Of a stretch of 64,000 bases of DNA, positions 1 to 10,281 are shown piece by piece. Positions within the stretch are counted from its first letter, which is position 1, and each line of letters opens with the position of its first letter. The position numbers and the translations under genes are program-made. Under the pieces are notes generated by a model. The model was not told the DNA's origin, did no database searches, and worked only from the letters and a program-made list of their open reading frames with translations. The stretch spans positions 25,435,716-25,499,715 of the forward strand of contig NC_045144.1 in assembly GCF_008831285.2 (NCBI RefSeq), given 5' to 3'. Source of the DNA: Nymphaea colorata. Taxonomy: Eukaryota > Streptophyta > Magnoliopsida > Nymphaeales > Nymphaeaceae.

Positions 1-546
1 CATGTAAGTGAAGTTGACATTCAACTAATCAGCAGACATAAGGTTTTAGAAGTCATCAAGGGCCGCTTGGCTGCAGTCGCAGGGACATAGAATACAAGGT
101 GGGAGATTGGGTCTACCTAAAGAAGTTTCAAGCGGGTAAAGTGACATGCAAGTCAGCAGGAGTTCATAAAGACATAAACTCTCAGCCAAGTATGATGGCC
201 CATTCAAGGTGCTGTAAAGAATAGGAAGGCTTGCGTATAAACTAGCTCTGCCTGAACGGTTTGGTATCCACCCAGTGTTTCATGTTTCTTGCCTAAAACC
301 TGGTCAGCCACCTCCAGCAGAATCTAACGACCTGTTTCATTGCCTAGAGAAACACCACAACAATTGCAGCCATTCCGAGTACTGCACAAGTATACCAGAA
401 GGATCAAAGGACAACCAAGAGTGCACTGGCTCACTGAGTGGCAAGGCGAGAATGCCCCCACTCCAATTTGGGAGGATTCTTCCCATCTGCTGCAACGTTT
501 TCTAGTTCACACCTTGAGGACAAGGTGTGCTTCAAGGAGGGGCCAT
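1..546 (+). pseudogene. Decayed chromovirus (Ty3/gypsy) integrase C terminus and chromodomain
   Basis: This is the 3' end of a plus-strand gypsy polyprotein. Around 100-300 the translation reads YKVGDWVYLK, then KYDGPFKVL, then RIGRLAYKLALPE and IHPVFHVSCLKP. That is the usual order of the integrase C-terminal (GPY/F-like) domain in plant gypsy elements. From about 340 to 505 another frame gives RRIKGQPRVHWLTEWQG and PIWED, which fits a chromodomain (in intact copies, R-V-x-W-x-x-W-x-G followed by T-W-E-D). The reading frame changes at least twice and a TAA interrupts after KVL, so it is dead. The polypurine-like stretch AAGGAGGGGCCAT at its end leads straight into an LTR. The rest of the element lies outside the window. 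Confidence 0.85.
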
Positions 547-801
547 TGTTAGTCGTAGGCAGACAAACTTTCTGTTATACAGGGGAGTCCTTAGAATAGG
601 TTCTGTAATAATGGGTCGGATCCCCTATGGATCCATATGTGTTACTTATATATACACTGTTACCCTAAGATTAGGGTTACGAAAAGTTTTATGAGATTAA
701 CATCTCATTGAGAGGCTTATTGGCCTAACAGGGGTTAGGAGGTGCGTGTGTTTTATCGTGTGCTATCCGATTTCTATCGCGGGAACCGGTAACAACTAAC
801 A
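547..801 (+). mobile_element. 3' LTR of the chromovirus
   Basis: This 255-bp segment begins TGTTAGTCGT and ends ACAACTAACA, so its ends are inverted repeats differing at one of ten positions. It starts immediately after a purine-rich tract and the end of the gypsy coding region. Its short length fits compact chromoviruses such as the Reina type. TATATA is visible around 650. The 5' partner lies outside the window, so neither the target duplication nor LTR divergence can be checked. Confidence 0.75.
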
Positions 802-3800
802 CATTCTCATGTGAAACATAAATCACATTGCTTTGTTTTCTCACGTTCGCACTTTCTGACATGGTCACCAAATCCACAGCAATGTTTCCTTGGGGGATTT
901 GGAGCTTTTCCTGGAACACATCTTCTTGGAGAATCTTGAAGTTCTCAAAAATGAAAAAATAAATCATAAGAAAATCCACAAAATAAACGTTCTTTCAAAG
1001 AGAAAAAATATGATAGAACATAGTGTTTTAAGATAGAAAAGAGATAACAAAAGGAATATTTTTCATAAAAGCTGCATGATATTTCATGACATCATCGTGA
1101 TGATATTGTAGCATTATTAGGACATGTATTATTTCAGTATTTTAAGAAATTATTGCTAGTATTACTGGCTGACGTCAAACTGATGATATTTTGGGATATT
1201 TTCAACATTATGTAGATATTAGTGACTATAATTTCTATATATTATAAAATGGTGGCTGACCTACTGGTATTTCCTGTCAGTATGCATCATCAGTTTTCCC
1301 CTGCAACTTGGGCAGCTTTTTCTCATTACTTTTGGAACTCAGGATTTTTGTGTCCAGGTTTTGTGGTTTTGATAAATATGATCTAACAAATATTTCGCAA
1401 TTTGTGTTTATCTTTTCACTATGGCAGTGGAAGGACTTGAATCTTTTAAGTCTCAAGAAGTTTGTTATCCTTGTTTCTTAGCAGTTAGAACATCTCCTCT
1501 TGAATTAGTGATTTGTGGCACCAGTTCATTGTCACACTTTGAATGTTTAGAATTATCAATAGAAACCTGGAGAGTGTGCTTCTTTGACTTGGGAAAGCTA
1601 GCTTGTCTGACGTTGTTTCATTCAATGAAAGGGCTCCACTTTTTGAAGTACAAACAAGTGACTGGGAATGCTTTTGTACCGTTCTTTGGGATCCAAGCCA
1701 TGCTGACTGTGCAGTGCCTCAGGTACTTAGCATGTGTTGAATATGATGACATTTTGCATTTGGCTTTGTGTTTCTTATTATTCATGGTCGACATTGATGA
1801 TCACACAAGTGCACTTGCACGTGCACAACACACACCCTGCAATCCCACACGTTTGTAAAGGATGAAAAGGAGAAAGAAGTCTTCGAACAAAGGAAGTTGA
1901 ACTTCTGTTTTCTGTGTATGTCTGTGAGAGGAAGTGATGCTATCATTATTCCTATTATGGGACTGGTATCATAGGTTCTTTTGTTTTAAGTTTTTGACAC
2001 TTTTCACTCCTTTTTTCTACACTCTAATTTATGTATGTGATTGTTACATCCAAAACATTATGTGAATCTCTGGAGAATGATGTTTTTCTAAATGTGTAGA
2101 CAAGATTTCAAGACCATCTGTCTGAATTTTTTGGCTTTTAAAAATTCGTCTTACATATCCACAAAATATGTTTTTTTAGTTGATTTGTATGTCTTCAAAC
2201 ATTTAGATCAAACCTGTTTAATGTTTTCTCAACGAAATCTTTCAAAATGTAGGGTCTGGACAAGCTGGTCTCAAAATGAGACTAGTTCAATGCATCATGT
2301 ATGTCTTTATAGAGGAATCGAAATCATTCGGTTGTCAAATGTTGCCGGATGACAAATTTTTTGAAACCATCAATAAAAACACCTTGCAACGAAAGAATTG
2401 ACAACAGTTATTGGTATAACCACAGTTAATGGTGTTTTTAGCAATGGGTTATGGTGGTTTTTGGTGGTGGATTTAAATATTTAACCATCCATCAACATCC
2501 GGCAGCCTGCTGATTTCAATTTTCCTATATACATATATATATATGCTTTTTAATTTCTTCTTGTTGAAGCCATTAAATATAAACAAATAAATAAGATCTA
2601 AGTAACATGGGTACTTTCATCGTACCGACATGGTAAAATGGATACTCAGACACACCTGGGTATTTTTTTTGGATCGAAGCTGATCCATAGTACTTAATTT
2701 TACGTGATTTAGCTTGCTTTTAAAGCAGTTTTCACTGATTTTGCGAGTTTTAGTCACTAAGATGTACTATTACTTGATTATTTAAGTGTTGCTTTTATTT
2801 TGAACTTTTTTTGTGGCATTTTGCATACATATATATACCCTGTTGTATCCCCATAACCATGTTGTCAAAAGTTTCCATGTCCGTACCCGCATCTCTATAC
2901 CTGTACCTGATCCCGTTCCCACATCCATGTGATCTAGACATAAATAAATAAATGTATGCATATATTTAGATACAAGGCAAGGTTACTAGAAAAGAAATGG
3001 TGTGTCTACTCCTTCCACTTGTTATCTAACTGAAAAGGACCACCCCTATATCTAAATATGCTCTTCCATTTATTATCTCAACCCCTGCCTCCTCTTCTTT
3101 CTGATTTTTGTGTCAAATAAGGAAAGAAAAGAGGCACAACCATTAAACAGTGTTGAACAAGTGTCAGCCGCAAGCAGTTCATGCTTATAACAGTCTCCAT
3201 GTAACACCAGTCATTCACTATCGACGTTCATTTTCATATAGCATCATCTATGAAGCCATCTGCCTGCATGAGAATATCTATACTTTAGTATACTAACAAT
3301 CACAGTTTTTTGTCGCAGAAATACTGTTCTACAACCACTCTGAATTAATGCATGTGGTTTGATTGGCTGACTTGCTTTATGAAATGAAAAATCACAACTG
3401 TCATTCCATATGAATGGGCAACCACATGCAAAGGCACACACATACAAATACACATCCATGGTTAGATTGCAACACAAAATATGTGACCTTGATCCTCACT
3501 ACAAATTCATTTACACAGCATATATTTATCATGTTCAAAATTCAACATGTCGTTTCAATTCAGAATATGCTTAGAAAATTTTACTAATTTTCCATTTCTC
3601 TCAACTTAGGAGAATTTTTTTTGTTGATTGTTGATCGGTTTTTCTTTGTGGAGGCCTAATTTGAGGAACATTCACTTTCAGAAATTTTCTTAATACATTT
3701 TTTTTTTTTGCTCTAGGAGATTAGTACTGAGGAGATCATGAAGCATCTAAAATTTATTGAATTGGTGAGCCTTCTATCTTTATGTTAATAGTGGTGAATG

Positions 3801-5463
3801 ACTTCTGCATGCTGCTGTTTTTAATCTATTACTTTTTAATAGTTGATCTTATGATGGTAGACAGGTAATTAAGGTCACATATTTTGTGTTGACCAATTAT
3901 CTATGGGTTTGTCTGGTTATAGGTATTTAACCTGTTTTTCCAGTTTCTGATTTTGTTTCTCTGGCTTACTTAAGATTAATTAGATAAATAGAAACATATA
4001 TTTCCTCCTACATTTATGACTAAATCATTCTCCTGGCAGGTACAAGTTGTGATAACAAAATCATTAAAGCATATTAGTGATTCATTAATGGATGGACGGC
4101 CGTACACACACATGCACATATACATATATATGTCAAAAAATTTCAAACAAAATAACATATTTGCACATATATATATCAAAAATTACAAACAGAATAACAT
4201 ATTCATAAATCATAATCCAAAATTTATCAGTCTTGATTCTCATTCTCCTCAGGCTCATAATTAACATTCAAAATACATCAACTTTGTTGATTTTCATTCT
4301 CCTCACTCCTCAGTTGCATCATCAAGATTAGAAGGAACAACAGGTTCTGTAAGATCCATATTAAGAGCATGCAAATCATGTTCTCCTTCAAGAGGAGACT
4401 CAAACATGTCTCATAGTTAAGTTATTTGACCTCTTAATCAGAAAACGACCATCAATTAGCCAAATAGTTGCCGAACACATTTAACAAATTATCAACACAT
4501 TGAATAATTCCAAAGCTAGAACCGAAAATGGATAATAGACACAAACACAAACATTGGAACCGAAAATATAAAATAGAACACAAAAAAATAAAAAATAGAA
4601 CACAAAAAACAGACACAAACAAAGGGAACACAAACACAAACAAATGGAACACAAAAAACAGACTCAAGATTGCCGACTGTCATCGCCGGTGGCGAAGTCA
4701 GGGGTGGAGCCGATGAAAATGAAAAGAAAAATGAAAAATACCGTGACAGTCGTCGCTGCTATTATCGTTTCGCTGTTGCCGTTCCGCCCCTGCGTTCGCC
4801 ACCCCTACCTTCGCTGCCGCTGCCGTCGCCGGACGTCGCTCGGTAAGAGGTGAGAAAACCCTTAAAACTTAAAACGAAAACATGTTTTAAGTTTTATGGG
4901 TTTCGAACTTACGTTTTCTTTAATGTTAAAATAGTTTTAAAAGATAAAATCAAATAATAGTTAAAATAAAAAAATGGACATATTTGGACTCGGTCAACTT
5001 TGACCGTGTCCAAAAAAGGACGGACACGGCCTCCGGTGCATCGGGTACGGTCAACGCCACACCAATGGCGTACCGAAGCATGTACCCATACCGGTACCAG
5101 TGTCGTACCAGTACCGGACGGGTGTTACAGAGGGATGGATGAATTCTATGTGGAAAGATAGGCAGACTATTTATTGATGTTAAACCTGGTAGTCCTCCAT
5201 AGTCTTAGAGGATGGATACATTTGCATAGAAAGGAAGAGTTATTCTGAACAAGAAAAATGTTGTGTTAGATTCATGACTTAGTAGTAGGTGCATGGCTGA
5301 CTTTTATCTGCTATTATAAGGAAAAGAAATGTTCGGTGCCTTGAAGACATCAATTGTACAAGCAATCAATAGCTTTCAAGGCCATGTTGCTTGTTCCAAG
5401 AAGCAAGAACTGAAGAGCCAAGTAGAATGATCAGCAATTAGTGTTCCCAGTGGTGCTAAGCTA
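802..5463. other. Gene-poor intergenic DNA with degenerate repeats
   Basis: No recognisable gene is seen here. The longest open frame (1421-1858, plus) has no familiar motif. Short stretches rich in GTACC/GGTAC words occur at about 2870-2940 and 4990-5130. They resemble words inside the hAT-like element at 30810-31202 and are probably remnants of related elements. A(AT)-rich simple sequence is common at 4450-4680. A possible isolated exon at 3717-3764 is listed separately. Confidence 0.5.
3717..3764 (+). other. Possible isolated exon (16 codons)
   Basis: A long T tract ending TTTTTTTGCTCTAG is followed by 48 open bases encoding EISTEEIMKHLKFIEL and then GTGAGC. This is a good plant acceptor, a phase-0 open segment and a good donor. 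I do not recognise the peptide. Candidates of the same kind on this strand are at 8031-8098 and 11701-11772, so one gene with large introns is possible, but neither end of it can be identified. Chance occurrence is quite possible. Confidence 0.25.
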
Positions 5464-5764
5464 ATGTTGATGAGCTACGTTAGGCGCAACTTATTTCAGC
5501 AATCTTTTAATTTCTGCAACTCTTTAATTTCTGTCGTTGTCATTTCTGGGTGCTTTTAAGTTGGTAATTTCTTTTGTAATGGGTCGGGTCTAGTTAGCTT
5601 GTGTAACCCAACCCAGCACGTCATGTACTTAAACTCGCTTAAGGGTAATCAAACCCCAATGAAGATTATTTTGACGTGAGAGAAGCTGGGCTTCGTGTGG
5701 ACTGTGTGCGTGAGTGGCTGCGGCAGTCGTTGCCGTCCAGATCGTTAGTCGAGGAGGGCTAACA
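5464..5764 (+). mobile_element. Probable solo LTR
   Basis: The segment starts TGTTGATGAG at 5465 and ends GGGCTAACA at 5764, giving TGTT...AACA termini. AGCTA lies at 5459-5463, one base before the TG, and again at 5765-5769 right after the CA, which fits a 5-bp target duplication. No primer-binding site, polypurine tract or coding remnant borders it, as expected after LTR-LTR recombination. It shares the words GTAAT and GGGTCGG with the LTR at 547-801, so the families may be related. The orientation is tentative. Confidence 0.5.
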
Positions 5765-6552
5765 AGCTACTTGCCATTGGTCAACCATTATGTTCTTTCA
5801 TCTGTTTCTTATAATATCTGTCAGTTGGTCAAAAAGGAGTACATAGGGCATGCCCAATTTCAGGTACAAATTATTTCCTTTTTGAGGTAAAAATTTACAG
5901 TCTGTAGGGGCTATAGTTACTTTTACCCAAAAATGAGAACTTTTATCTGAGATAGATTTCCACCTCCAACAGACACACATGCAGGCTTAAAGGTGGTGGC
6001 ATCTATGAACTAAAATCGGCTCTTGCTTTCTGCATGGTCAGTCCCAAAAGATAAGTAACACGATCTTGACTCTTTGAGACAAGACAATAACCGTCATGGT
6101 ATGACATTAGACTATTGTGGATTTGTTGGTCCTCTTGCAATCATCAAATTGACTGTACTTCTACTACTACGTTATATGGACTTGCCTGTAAGAGTGCCAC
6201 ACTCGTGTCAACTCGGCTGCACACGGGTGAGGGACACAGCTTGGATATGGAAAAAAAATATTTATTTGGTCTTTTTTGGTCTATCTTGATTTATTATTTA
6301 TTAATTTACATTTTGTGAATATAATTTTAAATATATCTGTTTGTTTGCACACGCACACACACACACATGTCATAGACACATATTTATAGAGAGAAAGAAG
6401 CTTGATTTTTCCGATGACTTCAGCTGATGGAATTGACAGATGTTAAAAAAAGAACACGAGGTGCTGCTCAGCTCCTTTGTACGTGCGTTGGCTGATCGAT
6501 GCAGCTGCCCTCAGAAAAAAGGGGCTGCTCCTACAGCCGCTCTCTGTTGCAT

Positions 6553-6956
6553 AGAGAGAGAGAGAGAGAGAGAGAAGACAGCCATGGGCATACATGTGCA
6601 CCAAGCAGACGGGGAACAGGAGCATTGGACAATGGGGATGGGGGAAGATAAGTAATGGGGGGAGAAATTGGGAGGGGAGAATGGGGTTGGCGAAAGGGGT
6701 CGACAGGTAGAAATCAGGAGAAAGGGAGAGGAATGAGGGGAGTGGAAAGGGAGATGGAAAGAAGGAGCTAAGTGGGAGAGTGAGGGAGAGAGATGGAGAG
6801 GTGTGAGAGAGAGTGGGGGAAGGGAGAGGAATCTAAGAGTGGGGGAGAGAAGAGGAGGGGGAGAAAAGTGGGAGAGTGAGGAAGAAAGGGAGGGAAGTGA
6901 GAGAGAGCGCAAGAAGAACCACTCAATCAATTCTGTCAGATGAATAAATCCAACAG

Positions 6957-7018
<62 letters not shown>

Positions 7019-7282
7019 GAATGGTGATTCTAGAGAGATGGACTGCCTAGTTATTTATTTATTTATTTATTTTCATTAACACCACCTTTACCTCCTTTAC
7101 TGCCACCGTCAGCTCACTAGAGCTATGCTGGAGAGCCACGATCGTGGGTGGAAGGAAGGGGAGGGTCAATGGCTCTCTCCTGCCATCGCCGGTAGGCCTG
7201 TTGGCTGCCGGAGGGGGGAGAAGAAGGAAGCAGGGGGTGGGCGGGGGAGAGGTTGAGAGAGATGGAGGGGGTGGAGTCACCA

Positions 7283-7367
<85 letters not shown>

Positions 7368-7370
7368 AAT
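6553..7370. repeat. Purine-rich tract with (GA)n and compound (AT)n(AG)n microsatellites
   Basis: (AG)n lies at about 6553-6575. A GGGGAGA-type tract of almost pure purine on the plus strand runs from about 6645 to 6915. Two compound (AT)n-(AG)n arrays lie at about 6957-7016 and 7286-7366, and TTTA repeats at 7046-7070. The strand asymmetry over several hundred bases is far beyond an ordinary microsatellite. Confidence 0.85.
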
Positions 7371-8030
7371 TGGTAGATCCCGGACCACTAGGTCAGGGAT
7401 AGAAACCAGACCCTTTAAGATTGATTGTTAAAAATTCAGCTGTACAAATATGATTTTAAGAATATTATTACAAGAATATAAAAATAGAAAAATGAATGAC
7501 TCTTAGAACATCAAAATTTCACTAGTAGAAAAATAAAAAAATAAAACTTATTTTTTGTTAAAGTAGTGTTTATAAACAATCTAAATGTTGATATTTTGTT
7601 TAAAATATATATTTTAACAAGAATTTAAGAGGTCTGGTTTTAATCCCTGACCTAAATGGTCTGAAATACACTAATTGTCATATTAGAGGAGCTGAAATCC
7701 AGTGGCTTTGTATCATATGATATCTATTTTGGCAATGTTTGATTAAACCCAACCATCTTTTACATGTCCCACGTCCGTTTTGGAGCTTGTAAATTTTAAT
7801 CTTTCATAGTATGAATTGCTCCTGTCCTGCAATTTCATTGAGAAAACATATCAAGAATTCATATATTGCTTATTAAGCTTTTTAAACTTGGGTTCCTTAA
7901 GCCACCTATGTACCTTCTGGAAGCTACGTTGGTGATAATTTAAGAATTGCTTACATGATCCAGATTGGGAAAACATGGTAGCACAAGTTTAGGCATGATT
8001 TACGAAAAATGAACACTCTTTGCTTTTAAA

Positions 8031-8098
8031 GAGATTCAAAAGCAATTTACTTTTTGGTGGCTTGAGGTCAATTGTTGCTGCAGCCATGACTTCATTCA
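8031..8098 (+). other. Possible isolated exon
   Basis: The acceptor-like CTTTGCTTTTAAAG is followed by 68 open bases, translating FKSNLLFGGLRSIVAAAMTSF after an initial Arg codon, and ends CAG|GTGTAT. No family is recognised. Support comes only from the splice-like borders and an open frame, so it is weak. Confidence 0.15.
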
Positions 8099-9493
8099 GG
8101 TGTATCTGGTATCCTGAAGTATCAATGTTGCACTGTCATGCACCATTTCAGGGTTTACAGACCTTGTCCATGGGCCACCACATTTCTTTTGGTCATTATT
8201 TTGTGAGGCATGTGGAGGATTCATTTGTGTTTAGAATCATATGGGAATTGTGAAGACATGGACAACCATTTTTACATGCAAATTTCATCCGATTAAGAAT
8301 AAAACTGAGAGGGTGTAATATATTGGTAAATTACTCATCTAGACCTTCTGTTCAATATTATGTAGGGATTTTAAGGAAAACATGTGTTAGGGGCATTCAT
8401 TTGTGTCCTGTGTCTGAATCAATAGTTTTCAGTAATTTGGCAATATGTATACTTGTAATGAGGTTGGAATCACTTTGTTGTTTCTATGATAGGAGGTGGG
8501 ATACAGTTTGATCCTTGGAAAGTCAATAGATCCTTAAAAACCTGTTTTCTGCTTTTATTTTACACCTAACAAAGAAAGATATGGCTGCCTAAGTCCTGGA
8601 TGGCCACCTTTTCAGCTAGGGCGTAGTGCCTACACCCCCAATTTGAAAGGCCCTAAGAAAGATTTTTTTTTTTTCATCTTTTAATCATGTTCTTTCCTTT
8701 TTTCTTCATCTTCTCCTCGTTCTTGCTTCCATTTACTGTTTTTGGCCTGCTAGCCCATATCAAAAGAATCATTTATGGTTGTTAAATATGTTTATAAGAA
8801 TTGTCATTGTAACATAAGTTTTATGCATATATGGGAAGTCTTCGCCTTTTTTATATACTGAGATTTTTGGTATTATTAAACTTTTGAAGAAAATCTTGAC
8901 AACTTTGTTTTTTCAAATTTTCAGCATTAAATGCATTTTAGCATTAAATGTATTTTCAGTTGCAGAATAACATACTGCTAATTTTGGGGCAGTTCATACA
9001 TAATTTTTTATTTTGTCCAGTTGGATATCTGTTCTTTACTTCTTTGGATACATAAGCTTCACATTGCAACCACCAGATTTATAGACGCAGATACCTCCAT
9101 TATGCTGAAGTTGACCTACGAAACATAAAGTACACACATTTGCATGAAGTACTCATCTTAACATGGCTGGAGATGGGTAAGAGTATGGGTTTACAGCTGA
9201 CATCTTGGACACTGTTCATTGGAACTTTTTTTTTAATTCTCTCATTAGATTGAAGAGAGGACTTTTAAGTTTTAACCCTAGCCATGTAGTGTTGCTTTTG
9301 TTGCAGTGATACGACCGTAGGTATAAACTCTTGATTTTTTTTTTTTGGGGGGGGCTTAAGATTTGTGTTAGTTATTATTTCAATTTTGATATAATATATG
9401 ATCACTTTTATACCAACCTACTTGTATCCCTGTACCACACTTTTTGTTATTTCTGTGCAATACTATTGGTACTTGCACCCAAACCTACATCCG

Positions 9494-9962
9494 TCTGACA
9501 TGGGTGTGATGTTACCATGATACTATCTTATTCAATGTTGGTTTGATATTAGCTGTCCCTTAGATCTTGTTCTCGATTTCATGTTCTGTTGAAAGATCTT
9601 TTTGAATGGCAGGAACTCCATTTCTAGTCCAAACTAAGGTTACTGTAAACTGTAAAGTCTAAACATAGGACAGTTTTCCTAGAAGTCCACTGGGATAATA
9701 GTTCTCAGTTTTGAATTTCGGTGGGAGATACACTTCGTTCTGACACGGGTCTGATGTTACCATGCAACCCTCTTATTCAATTTTATTTGATACTTGCTCT
9801 TCCTTGACTCCCATTCATGATGTTTTTGTTGAAATGTGTATTGAAGGGTAAGAGTTCCATGTGGAGTCCAACCTAGGGTTACTGGAAATTTTGGACAATT
9901 TTCTCTGAAGCTTACTGTTTGTAGGGAAATGGTTCTCACTTTTGAATTGCAATGGGAGAGAG
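9494..9962. repeat. Diverged tandem duplication, period about 245 bp
   Basis: Copy 1 starts TCTGACATGGGTGTGATG at 9494 and copy 2 starts TCTGACACGGGTCTGATG at 9739. Matching landmarks follow in the same order: CTTATTCAATTTT or the like, GTTGAAA, AGGGTTACT and GGTTCTCA..TTTTGAATT. The copies carry many substitutions and small indels, so the event is old. Confidence 0.75.
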
Positions 9963-10188
9963 TTCTTTTTCACTTCCTTACTATTTCTTCACATTTCTGC
10001 TTGTTTCTTTTTATGCATTCTTTTCCCTTTTTCTTGTTTCCACACCTCTTAGGCTTTTGTTCATGCTTCTTAAGTGTTTTTTCTCAACTTCATGATTGCA
10101 TTTCTTAAATGCATTCTTTTTACTGTGACTATTGGAGGCCTATTTCAATCATTTTTCTAAATGTACATCTGCTTTGGAATCTATGGAG

Positions 10189-10234
<46 letters not shown>

Positions 10235-10246
10235 TCTCTCTTTCTC

Positions 10247-10281
<35 letters not shown>

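Larger units (their letters stand above)
5765..9493. other. Intergenic DNA, no supported gene
   Basis: This stretch holds low-complexity DNA, microsatellites (6553-7370) and unclassified AT-rich sequence. Open frames in 6440-7430 are translations of GA/AT simple sequence. A possible exon at 8031-8098 is listed separately. I see no domain, RNA gene or complete transposon. Confidence 0.5.

Noticed and set aside
1421-1858. 145-codon open frame on the plus strand
   Set aside because: No recognisable domain, AT-rich surroundings, a CA-repeat tail, and no splice or promoter context. Likely chance.
2600-5135. One large element bounded by GTAACATGGGTA and GGGTGTTACAG
   Set aside because: The inverted match is weak and no 8-bp duplication is visible; treated as separate degenerate pieces.
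6511-6930. 139-codon minus-strand frame rich in Leu, Ser and Pro
   Set aside because: Pure translation of the GA/GGGGAGA purine tract.
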